Assembly (NCBI GenBank): GCA_029251165.1
Contig: JAQXDW010000146.1
Span: 16,001-80,000 of the forward strand
Direction of reading: 5' to 3'
Source: Myxococcota bacterium
GTDB lineage: Bacteria > Myxococcota_A > UBA796
DNA: 64,000 nt
Shown: positions 35,145 to 42,520 of the stretch, one piece after another
How positions within the stretch are numbered: position 1 is the stretch's first letter
Layout: each line of letters starts with the position of its first letter
The notes under the pieces: generated by a model
Told to the model about the DNA's origin: nothing
What the model saw: the letters and a program-made list of their open reading frames with translations, nothing else
Database searches by the model: none
Made by a program: the position numbers and the translations under genes

Positions 35145-35247
35145 GGTGAAGACTCCTCTGTGCTTCACCCCCTCTGATGCCGCAGCCCCCCGAAGTCTTA
35201 CCCCTCGGGTAAAGAAACCTCGTCTTTGTCTGCGCGCACCCGTGAAC

Positions 35248-35736
35248 TCAGCCCAGCAGCGCCGACACCAGCGCGCCGCCGAGGTAGATCAGCACGAGGT
35301 AGCTGGGCAGGGTCGAGATGAAGATCGACGCCTTCACCCCCCGGCCCAGCCGACCGCCGAGCAGGATCGGGTACGCACCCCGTGCGAGCAGGTAGATCGC
35401 TCCGGCGATGGTCGCGCTGGTCGGTCCGACGAACACCGCATGCAGCCACAGCAGCACCAGGAACGGCGGCATGTGCTCCAGCATGTTCAGCTGCACCCGG
35501 TCTGCCGCCAGCATCTGCCGGTCCTGCCCGAAGTAGCGGTCGAACTTCTCGCCCCGCGCGGTGTACTCCCCGGCGAGGCGCGCCTTGGTCAGCGCCACCC
35601 GGATCTGGAAGGCGTAGTACAGCGCCACATAGGCGAGGGTGATGACAACAGGACCGGCCTGGTGGCTCAGCTCAAGGGGGTGTTCCATCGTCGGAGGATA
35701 CCGCGTCAGCGGGGCTGCGCAGAAGAACCGGAGCAT
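35248..35736 (-). CDS. MAPEG-family membrane protein
   Basis: The 162-residue start at ATG 35736 is chosen because GAGGAGG lies just upstream; the family's usual beginning corresponds to a Met 16 residues later (35688). Four hydrophobic segments (about residues 27-45, 78-97, 103-120, 130-160) and the motif ERVQLNMLEHMP-like AADRVQLNMLEHMP match the MAPEG family of glutathione S-transferase-like membrane proteins. The conserved Arg and Asn in RVQLN are present. The gene is next to a glutaredoxin-like gene, so glutathione chemistry is plausible. Confidence 0.82.
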   Translation of the reverse strand: MLRFFCAAPLTRYPPTMEHPLELSHQAGPVVITLAYVALYYAFQIRVALTKARLAGEYTARGEKFDRYFGQDRQMLAADRVQLNMLEHMPPFLVLLWLHAVFVGPTSATIAGAIYLLARGAYPILLGGRLGRGVKASIFISTLPSYLVLIYLGGALVSALLG

Positions 35737-35907
35737 CCAGACCTCCTCGTCGCGCTCCTGAAAAGCGGACGCTGCAGCCGGCTGTCGACTCCCGCAGATG
35801 CTGAAGCATGCCGTGTGCACTCAGGGCAGCACCTCACCGGTCCTTCAGCGAAGCGGGTGTGATGCCGCGAGGCGATGTCTGGTGCTGGTGGCGGCGTACG
35901 TCTTCAA

Positions 35908-35940
35908 TTGACGGATGATTTGTTATTTCGAATATAACAA
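35908..35940 (+). promoter_or_regulatory. Predicted sigma-70-like promoter with inverted repeat upstream of the SulP gene
   Basis: TTGACG at 35908-35913 and AATATA at 35931-35936 are separated by 17 bases, matching -35/-10 spacing. Over the spacer and -10 lies a 7-base inverted repeat (TTGTTAT at 35920-35926, ATAACAA at 35934-35940), an operator-like site. The start codon of the SulP gene is 47 bases downstream. Position relative to the promoter would allow repression by a bound dimer. Confidence 0.6.
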
Positions 35941-35987
35941 ACAATTGATGTGGTAAAACCGAACGAAAGTTCCTTCAATGAGCAGCA

Positions 35988-37874
35988 ATGAACAACTTCT
36001 TCAGACACCTCAAGGGGGATGCGTTCGGCGGTCTGACTGCCGGCATCGTCGCCCTCCCGCTCGCGCTCGCGTTTGGCGTCAGCTCCGGACTCGGTCCCAG
36101 CGCTGGGCTCTACGGTGCCATCTTCATTGCCTTCTTTGCGGCGCTGTTCGGCGGCACTCCGACGCAGATCTCGGGTCCGACCGCGCCGATGACCGCCGTC
36201 AGCATGGTCATCATCGCTGGCATCGTCGGTGCCAACGAGGGCGACGTCAGCCGCGCGCTGCCGGCCATCCTCACCATCTTTCTCATGGCCGGGCTCATCC
36301 AGATCGGACTCGGTGTGCTCGGAATCGGCAAGTACATCAAGTACATCCCGTATCCGGTGGTCTCAGGGTTCATGACCGCGATCGGGGTGATGATCCTGGT
36401 CACTCAGATCTTGCCCGCGATCGGCTACTACGCCGCCGACGACGCAGTGCTCATCGACAGCTTCAAGCCATTCGCTGAGGAGATCCTGCTCGACCAGATC
36501 ATGAAGGAGGAGGCCGCGGAGGGCATCCTGGTGCTGGAGGACTTCAAGGAGACCATCCGGCGGGCAGAGGGCATCTCAGTGGACGACATCATGGTCGAGT
36601 CTCGGGCGCTGGCGAAGGGCAGCGCGGCGGGGGTCATCGGCACGCTGCGGACCCTTCCCCGGGCGCTGGGACAGGTCAACCCCATCGAGCTTGGTCTGGC
36701 ACTCGCAACCATCATCCTCATCTATGGCTTCAAGCGGATCACCACCGCCATCCCCAGCACCCTCGTCGCCCTCGTCGGTGTGTCTGGGGTCGCCTATGCC
36801 GCTGGGATCGACTACCGCCCCATCGAGCGCATCCCAGAGGGGCTGCCGATTCCCCAGCTGGGCATCATCAGCCAGTTCAGCTGGGCGTCCATCCAGCCCT
36901 ACCTGATGACCTCGCTCTCCCTGGCGCTGCTGGGGATCATCGACTCCCTGCTGACCTCGGTCGTGGCGGACAACCTCACCAAGACCAAGCACAAGCCCAA
37001 CAAAGAGATCATCGGACAGGGCATCGGAAACAGCATCGCTGCCATCTTCGGTGGTCTGCCCGGTGCTGGCGCGACCATCCGCACCGTGGTCAACATCAAC
37101 GCCGGTGGAAAGACCCGCCTCAGCGGCATGATCGCCGGGACACTGCTGATGGTGATCCTGCTGGCGCTCGGTCCGGTCGCCTCTCAGATCCCGGCGGCGG
37201 TCCTTGCTGGCATCTTGATCACCGTCGGCATCGGCGTCATGGACTACAAGGGCCTCAAGGCCATCCCGAGCATGCCCCGTGACATCGATCTCAAGGTGCT
37301 CACGCTCAGCTCGGAGGTCCTCATCATGGTGATCGTGATGCTCCTCTCCGTGTTCTGGGACCTCGTGAGCGCGGTTGGCATCGGGATGGTGCTCTCGGCG
37401 CTGATGTTCATGAAGCAGATGGCGGACCTCACCGCCCGAGACGCCAAGCTCGCCCGGCTCTCGGAGGCGGAGGAGGAAGAGGCATGGGGAGACGAGGCGA
37501 CGTTCCCGGCGGCGTTCAAGGAGGAGGTGTTCATCAAGCACCTCACCGGCCCGCTGTTCTTCGGCTTTACCAGTGAGTTCCAGGCGCTGGCCGCCCAGAT
37601 CCCCAGCACCGCCACCCACGTCATCCTCCGCATGGACGCTGTGCCCTACATTGATCAGTCCGGACTCTATGCGCTGGAGGACGTGCTGCTGGAGCTGGAG
37701 CGAAACACGATCCACACCATCCTCATCGCTCCAGCAGATCAGCCCCTGGCGATGATGAGCAACATCGGCCTGGTGCCCAGCCTCGTGCCAGAGGAGATGA
37801 TCTTCGAGACGTTTGAGGACTGCATCGCGTGGCTGCCGAGTCACGTTGTTGACCAGGATGCAGCAGCGGGGTGA
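35988..37874 (+). CDS. SulP-family anion transporter with STAS domain
   Basis: The 628-residue product has the N-terminal membrane domain of SLC26/SulP proteins (GGLTAGIVALPLALAFGV, SGPTAPMTAV, and about 12 hydrophobic segments to about 480) and a C-terminal STAS domain (about 510-610, with MDAVPYIDQSGLYAL). It transports sulfate, bicarbonate or related anions at the inner membrane. Bicarbonate uptake is common for such bacterial types, but no carbonic anhydrase adjoins. An unusual hydrophilic insertion at about 150-215 breaks the membrane domain. A clear promoter-like sequence with an inverted repeat lies upstream. Confidence 0.9.
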   Translation: MNNFFRHLKGDAFGGLTAGIVALPLALAFGVSSGLGPSAGLYGAIFIAFFAALFGGTPTQISGPTAPMTAVSMVIIAGIVGANEGDVSRALPAILTIFLMAGLIQIGLGVLGIGKYIKYIPYPVVSGFMTAIGVMILVTQILPAIGYYAADDAVLIDSFKPFAEEILLDQIMKEEAAEGILVLEDFKETIRRAEGISVDDIMVESRALAKGSAAGVIGTLRTLPRALGQVNPIELGLALATIILIYGFKRITTAIPSTLVALVGVSGVAYAAGIDYRPIERIPEGLPIPQLGIISQFSWASIQPYLMTSLSLALLGIIDSLLTSVVADNLTKTKHKPNKEIIGQGIGNSIAAIFGGLPGAGATIRTVVNINAGGKTRLSGMIAGTLLMVILLALGPVASQIPAAVLAGILITVGIGVMDYKGLKAIPSMPRDIDLKVLTLSSEVLIMVIVMLLSVFWDLVSAVGIGMVLSALMFMKQMADLTARDAKLARLSEAEEEEAWGDEATFPAAFKEEVFIKHLTGPLFFGFTSEFQALAAQIPSTATHVILRMDAVPYIDQSGLYALEDVLLELERNTIHTILIAPADQPLAMMSNIGLVPSLVPEEMIFETFEDCIAWLPSHVVDQDAAAG

Positions 37875-38057
37875 GGGGGACCGTGGCGCTCGCGCCGAGC
37901 ACGCCCCCGACCGATGGGAGCACCCCACCAACGCCTGAGCGGAGGGAGCGTCTGTGGCAGCCTCATCTACCTGAGAGACCGCTCCTGACCGGCGGCCTCA
38001 AGGAAGAGGGGCACATCGGCAGAGCCTCCGCGCCTCCTGGCGTGTAGGGCCGTGACC

Positions 38058-38720
38058 CTACGTGGCGTATTGGTAGGGCACATCCGCCGCTGCCAGCGCG
38101 CGCTGGTACCCGGCGAGGGCTTGAATCCGCTGCACATAGGCTCGGATCGTCGGATAGTCGCCCGCAGCACGACCGAGAGAGGCCTCCAGGGGGAAGCTCA
38201 TCATCACGTCCGCCACCGTGAGGCGATCGCCCACGAAGAGCGCTCGGTCCTTCAGGTGAGCCTCCACATACGCCAGATGACTCTGCGCTGTCGGCCCAAA
38301 GTACATGTCCACCATCTTCCGAGGCACGGCCATCAGCACGGGCCTCAAGAGCCCCGGAACCTTCTTCTCTGCCTGCTGAATCACGTAGAGCGTGACCAGA
38401 ACCGGCATCAGGCTGCCCTCGGCGTAGTGGGACCAAAAAGAGATGTCTCGCTGCTCGTCGGAGGAGGTGCCCATCCAGGCCTCATCTCCATAATTTCGGG
38501 CAAGATATTCTACGATCGCCCCGGACTCTGCCAGCACCACATCCCCATCGGTGAGGACCGGTGACTTGCCGAGGGGATGGATGTCTCTCAGGGACCTGGG
38601 CGCCAGCCTGGTCTTGGGATCACGATGGTGAACGATCACCTCATACGCACAGCCGAGCTCTTCGAGCATCCACAGGATTCGCTGAGCGCGAGAGTCGGTC
38701 AGGTAGTGCAGGGTCAGCAT
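38058..38720 (-). CDS. Glutathione S-transferase
   Basis: The ATG at 38720 has AAGGAG upstream and gives 220 residues. It has the N-terminal thioredoxin-like domain (MLTLHYLTDSRAQRILWMLEELG; PLGKSPVLTDGDVVLAESGAIVEYLA) and an all-helical C-terminal domain with the N-capping box DRLTVADVMMSFPLE. It conjugates glutathione to electrophiles or acts as a peroxidase. It is divergent from a shortened TetR-type gene 200 bases away, a classic arrangement for a regulator and its target. Confidence 0.92.
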   Translation of the reverse strand: MLTLHYLTDSRAQRILWMLEELGCAYEVIVHHRDPKTRLAPRSLRDIHPLGKSPVLTDGDVVLAESGAIVEYLARNYGDEAWMGTSSDEQRDISFWSHYAEGSLMPVLVTLYVIQQAEKKVPGLLRPVLMAVPRKMVDMYFGPTAQSHLAYVEAHLKDRALFVGDRLTVADVMMSFPLEASLGRAAGDYPTIRAYVQRIQALAGYQRALAAADVPYQYAT

Positions 38721-38919
38721 GAGGACACTCCTTTGTTGCCCCAGAGGACTAACGCCGCCACCCGCTGAGCTTGGAGCGCACGGAGAGGCGTGCCTTGAGC
38801 CCAGCGCTCTATCTGCTGGCTTCAGGATGCTGCTGACGAGAGACTCAAGAGGCCCCTCTCGGGCGTCCGGGGCTGCAGGGAGATCCCGGCCACCAGCTCG
38901 GTGCGACGGACGACCTATT

Positions 38920-39273
38920 GTGCAGGTTCTATCAATTCGACCGGTTACTCGCCGGCCAGGACTGAGGGGCAATCGCAAGCAACAGATTCTTCGGGAAGCG
39001 CTGAACATCCTCGTGACTCGGGGATACGCCGGACTGACCATGCGCGCGGTGGCTCGGGCGAGCGGCCTCAAGCTCGGGGCGCTTCAGTACCACTACCCGA
39101 CCCGCGCTGAGCTCGTCTGCGCCCTCGCGACATCGATCGCAGGGCAGACCGCGTCCAACGTTGAGGTCTACTGTCAGCAAGCCCACACCGACGATCGTGG
39201 ACTGCACGCGCTGGCCACCGCGCCAGCCTACTTGTCCTTGGCGTCCGCCTCCTGGCGAAGGGCCGTCACCTGA
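38920..39273 (+). CDS. Truncated TetR-family regulator
   Basis: From GTG 38920 the protein is 117 residues. The DNA-binding domain is intact (about 14-62: RKQQILREALNILVTRGYAGLTMRAVARASGLKLGALQYHYPT, given here as its two halves NRKQQILREALNILV and SGLKLGALQYHYP). After about 40 more residues it runs antisense into the end of the anti-sigma gene; the usual 120-residue ligand-binding domain is absent. Normal TetR proteins have about 190-210 residues. It is either a degraded gene or a mini-regulator. Divergence from the GST gene suggests that the original regulator controlled that gene. Confidence 0.6.
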   Translation: MQVLSIRPVTRRPGLRGNRKQQILREALNILVTRGYAGLTMRAVARASGLKLGALQYHYPTRAELVCALATSIAGQTASNVEVYCQQAHTDDRGLHALATAPAYLSLASASWRRAVT

Positions 39274-40067
39274 TCAGGCTCAAGGAGGTCGAGGAGGGCG
39301 CTGTCGGTCTCTTCGCGGAGGCGCTTCCAGTCCGTCCAGGCCTCCTTCGTGGTGAGGTCTCCGGTAGCGGTGGCTTCCTTGATGCGCCAGGTCTCATCCA
39401 GCTCCTCCTCGAGCAGGTCCTGGACCGTCAGCGCCACATCTTCCGCGATGGCATCGCGCTCCACCAGCTGGTCTACAGCAATGGCGATGGCATTTGAGCC
39501 CATGGGCAGGGCCTCGTCTCGCGCTGCGCTGAGGCCCTCGAGCTTCGCCGCGCGCGCAGCATCTCTGTGATCATCGCGCTGCTCGCGTGCCGGCGCCTTG
39601 GATCGCGGCGTCCTCGCTGGAGGGCGGACCGCGATCGCTGGCTGTCCGGTGCTCTCGAGGGGTGCGGTCTCGTCGCGCTGGGCGCGCTCCTGCTCAGCGG
39701 CTTGTTGGTGCTGCTCGCGCGTGGCCTCCACGCTGCTTGTCTCGGTCTGGAGGAGCTCGAGCTGCTCTTCGAGCTTGAGGACCTCGGCCTGCATGACCGA
39801 GGGAGAGGGCTGGATGGCCAGCAGCGCGAGGGCTGCCAGGGCGACAGCCGTCGAGCCTGCGGCCACCATCCAGGGCAGCCAACGGCGGGGCGGCGGGGGC
39901 ACCGCGCGGAGGGTGCGGCTCGGCGCGGGCCAGCCCTCGTCCTCGTGCAGGACCAGCCAGCGCGCCCAGCAGGCATCGCAGTCGTGGAGGTGCTCGTGCT
40001 CTTCTGGGGGGCGCGCCTCTCGCTTCAGCAGGCGCTCAAGAGCGAGGTCAGTAAGGTGGAGAGACAT
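39228..40067 (-). CDS. Membrane-anchored zinc-finger anti-sigma factor
   Basis: ATG 40067 lies inside the sigma gene and gives 279 residues. The N-terminal ZAS-like motif is HLHDCDACW (His-x3-Cys-x2-Cys; the usual upstream His is in EEHEH), and a single membrane segment occurs at about 66-88 (WMVAAGSTAVALAALALLA). A periplasmic, highly charged helical region (about 95-270) has coiled-coil character. It should bind the coupled ECF factor in the cytosol and release it after a signal across the membrane. The gene overlaps the sigma gene by 20 bases. Confidence 0.85.
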   Translation of the reverse strand: MSLHLTDLALERLLKREARPPEEHEHLHDCDACWARWLVLHEDEGWPAPSRTLRAVPPPPRRWLPWMVAAGSTAVALAALALLAIQPSPSVMQAEVLKLEEQLELLQTETSSVEATREQHQQAAEQERAQRDETAPLESTGQPAIAVRPPARTPRSKAPAREQRDDHRDAARAAKLEGLSAARDEALPMGSNAIAIAVDQLVERDAIAEDVALTVQDLLEEELDETWRIKEATATGDLTTKEAWTDWKRLREETDSALLDLLEPDQVTALRQEADAKDK

Positions 40068-40569
40068 GGAGCTTTCCGATTGGTTCTGCATCCTTTCGGA
40101 CACGGACGCGCAGGGCTTCGAGGCGGTGGCCGATGGTTCGGCGGGAGCATCCGAGCAGCTCTGCAATCTCGACCTGGGTGAGGCCATCCAGGTAGTGGTA
40201 GGTGCCGATCTCCGCGAGCTCATCGGGCAAGCGTGCCCAGAGCTCCCGAAGGAAGGCCCTTGCCTCAGCGGTGCTGGGAGAGTCTGGTCGGCACCACGCC
40301 GGAGGACCATGGGTCGCGAGCAGGGCTGCGCGTCGCCGGTCATCTCGGAGGTGGTGCAGGCAGGTCCGGGTGGCGATCTGGTAGAGCCAGGCCACCGGAG
40401 AGGCCTCGCCCCGATAGGACTCGCGCCGCGCGAGTGCCTGAGCGAAGGCCTGCTGCACAAGCTCGTCGGCGTGCTCCTCTCCCACCATCCGCCGAATCCG
40501 TCGCCGCACCATGCGGTGATGGTCTCGATAGAGGGCCTCGATATCGAGGGGCGGGAGCACCTCAGGCAT
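40048..40569 (-). CDS. ECF-type RNA polymerase sigma factor
   Basis: The 173-residue start at 40569 shares its first base region with the stop of the upstream lipoprotein gene (TGATG). Sigma-2 lies at about 10-75 (ALYRDHHRMVRRRIRRMVG; VAWLYQIATRTCLHHLRD) and sigma-4 at about 110-160 (LDGLTQVEIAELLGCSRRTIGHRLEALR). The downstream membrane gene is its probable anti-sigma factor. Because the sigma gene sits at the 3' end of an operon for DUF1592/DUF1552-type exported proteins, it may autoregulate that operon. Confidence 0.93.
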   Translation of the reverse strand: MPEVLPPLDIEALYRDHHRMVRRRIRRMVGEEHADELVQQAFAQALARRESYRGEASPVAWLYQIATRTCLHHLRDDRRRAALLATHGPPAWCRPDSPSTAEARAFLRELWARLPDELAEIGTYHYLDGLTQVEIAELLGCSRRTIGHRLEALRVRVRKDAEPIGKLHVSPPY

Positions 40570-41087
40570 CAGTAGGCGTAGGTCTGGAAGGTCCAGATGT
40601 CTGCGGAGATATCGGACTTGGCGTCGGCCTTGGTCCAGCCATCCTTGTCCATCCACATCTCTGCGCCGGCAGCGCCGTGCCCGACGCTCACCGTGCTGCC
40701 CTCGAAGCCCATGTGGGCAGCACAGATCTCCGCATCATCGGTGACCGGTGCGCCAAAGGTGATGGAGAAGGCCGCGTCACAGTCGCTGCAGTCATCCGAC
40801 AGCTCGCTCGCTACCGTCTCGTAGTCGACGCTGCAGAGCAGGGTGTAGGCGCTGTCGTACACCTCGAAGAAGAGGGTGCCCAGGCCAGACTCGGCATCAA
40901 GCTCGCCAGCGAACACGTTGGTGGTCTCGTCCTTGCTGTCGTCCTTGCTGTCGTCCTTGCTGTCATCGGTCGTGCCGTCGCCGGTCATGCCGGTGTCGAC
41001 CTGCCAGAAGGCGTCGTCGGAGTCGTCCTTGTTGCCGCAGGCCAGGAGCAGCAGCAGCGCAGGAAGGAGGGGGGACAGGTGGTTCAT
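40569..41087 (-). CDS. Small acidic lipoprotein with DDSK repeats
   Basis: The 172-residue start (ATG 41087) is favoured by GGAG just upstream; the ATG at 41099 overlaps the upstream stop. The leader NHLSPLLPALLLLLAC ends in Cys, and an Asp-rich region with a repeated DDSK (about 35-50) follows. The rest contains four Cys and beta patterns. No family is recognised. It lies between the DUF1552 and sigma genes of the same operon, each joined by base overlaps. Confidence 0.7.
   Translation of the reverse strand: MNHLSPLLPALLLLLACGNKDDSDDAFWQVDTGMTGDGTTDDSKDDSKDDSKDETTNVFAGELDAESGLGTLFFEVYDSAYTLLCSVDYETVASELSDDCSDCDAAFSITFGAPVTDDAEICAAHMGFEGSTVSVGHGAAGAEMWMDKDGWTKADAKSDISADIWTFQTYAY
40927..40962. 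repeat. In-frame 12-bp tandem repeat, three copies
   Basis: Three exact copies of a 12-base unit (tcgtccttgctg on the + strand) encode the DDSK tetrapeptide repeats of the acidic lipoprotein. The unit length keeps the frame, so copy number can vary without breaking the gene. Confidence 0.9.
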
Positions 41088-41098
41088 CGGGTACTCCA

Positions 41099-42520
41099 TC
41101 AGCTCAGTTCTTCGAGGGGGCCGCGGCAGTCGATCCAGTCGCCTGCCTGACCTTGAACAGTCTCAATTCCCACGGCATCAACCGACACTCCCATGGCCCG
41201 CGCGATGCTCACCAGCAGCTGCTGGTGAGGTCGACCGCAGCGATCGACATAGCCGGAGCTGCTGACGCTCGACGGCACGAGCACGGACGACGGGGTGTCG
41301 TGGGGCCAGTAGTGGTAGAGGCCCTGTCGGAAGGCCCAGGAGCCACCAAAGAGCACGGGATTCCAGTGCCGGTAGCCGTGCCAGCCATCTGCCAGCTCCG
41401 AGCCCCAGACCACGAGGGTGTTGTCCAGGAGGGAGCGGCCATCGACGTCTGGGGTCGCGGCCAGCAGGTCGAGCAGGCGGGCCACCTGGCCGGCGTGGCG
41501 CGTCAGGTAGTCGGTCATGGCTTGGTGGGCGTCGGGATCGTCGTAGATGTTGTGGGCGAGGCCCTTGTGCACATCGTCGGTGACGTCGTCCCAGCCGAAG
41601 TCTGCTGTGGGCATCTCGCCCATTGAGAGGGTGACGACGCGGGTGATGTCGCAGGCGAAGGCTGCTGCCACCAGCTCAGAGTAGGCGTCAAAGCTTTCGT
41701 CAAAGGCATCGAGGTCACCCGGCACCTCCGGCAGCTCTCCGCACTCGAGGCCGGCGAGTCCCTCGATGCGGTCGGCGAGTCCCTGCACCAGCTCCTGGTG
41801 CGCGGAGAGGCGTGCGCGGGCCTCGGAGCCCTGCCCGCTCTTGGCGGTCTGGAGCTGCCCGCTGGCCCAGGCCAGGGCGTCTCGCTGGCGAAACACCAGG
41901 GGATCGGCATTGGCGGTGAGCCCGAAGAGGCGCTGCCAGGCCAGAGCCGGCGTGCTTGAGACGGGAAGGCGCGCTCCGCTGGCGGCGTAGCTGATGGGGC
42001 GGCCAGTCTCTAAGCCGGCATTGACCGACAGCTCCAGGCTGGGCAGCCGGTCGAGGGGGGAGACATGAGCGGCCACCAGCTGATCGATGGAGGGGCTGGT
42101 GCTGCGGGTGTCCGAGCCGCTGACGTCGGCCCAGCTCCCGGTCCAGGCATGCACCCAGCCCGTGTCGTGGCGGTTGCCGTCCACGTCGAGCTCCGCCGTC
42201 ATCAGCGACAGACCGTCGATGGCGATCATCCGGTCTCGGTGACCGTACAGCGGCGCGAGGGGCTGGCTCCACTCGGACGGGTCGAGGTTGGTGAGGTCGA
42301 CCTCGCCGGCGATCCCCTCCGTGAGTCCCGACGGGCGCAGCTTCCAGCTGTCGTGGGGCCAGCCGTGGCAGTGAGAGAGGATGAGCAGTCGCTTGGGGGC
42401 GTCCCCGTCGCTCGCGGACAGGGTGCGGCTGCGGAGGCCGGCCAGGCCGAGTCCGCCGGCTCCGAGGCCTTGCAGCATCCGCCGACGGGAGGGAAGCCAG
42501 AGTGGTGTGCGGCGGCTCAT
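41099..42520 (-). CDS. DUF1552 family Tat-exported protein
   Basis: The 473-residue protein starts with a Tat-like leader (SRRRMLQGLGAGGLGLAG) and continues in the DUF1552 pattern: RLLILSHCHGWPHDSW, then SPSIDQLVAAHVSP, SMGEMPTADFGWDD, and LDNTLVVWGSELADGWHGYRHWNPVLFGG. The family pairs with DUF1592-type proteins in Planctomycetes, Verrucomicrobia and Myxococcota; its enzymatic role is not established, though an alkaline-phosphatase-like fold has been proposed for relatives. It overlaps the upstream gene by four bases (ATGA) and the downstream lipoprotein by one. Confidence 0.9.
   Translation of the reverse strand: MSRRTPLWLPSRRRMLQGLGAGGLGLAGLRSRTLSASDGDAPKRLLILSHCHGWPHDSWKLRPSGLTEGIAGEVDLTNLDPSEWSQPLAPLYGHRDRMIAIDGLSLMTAELDVDGNRHDTGWVHAWTGSWADVSGSDTRSTSPSIDQLVAAHVSPLDRLPSLELSVNAGLETGRPISYAASGARLPVSSTPALAWQRLFGLTANADPLVFRQRDALAWASGQLQTAKSGQGSEARARLSAHQELVQGLADRIEGLAGLECGELPEVPGDLDAFDESFDAYSELVAAAFACDITRVVTLSMGEMPTADFGWDDVTDDVHKGLAHNIYDDPDAHQAMTDYLTRHAGQVARLLDLLAATPDVDGRSLLDNTLVVWGSELADGWHGYRHWNPVLFGGSWAFRQGLYHYWPHDTPSSVLVPSSVSSSGYVDRCGRPHQQLLVSIARAMGVSVDAVGIETVQGQAGDWIDCRGPLEELS

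Noticed and set aside
36576..37931. 451-codon minus-strand frame
   Set aside because: It is a shadow of the SulP gene; the + strand has the transport and STAS motifs.
38040..38065. Hairpin GTAGGG-ccgtga-CCCTAC as a terminator
   Set aside because: It covers the GST stop codon but no T-run follows on either strand, so an intrinsic terminator is not supported.
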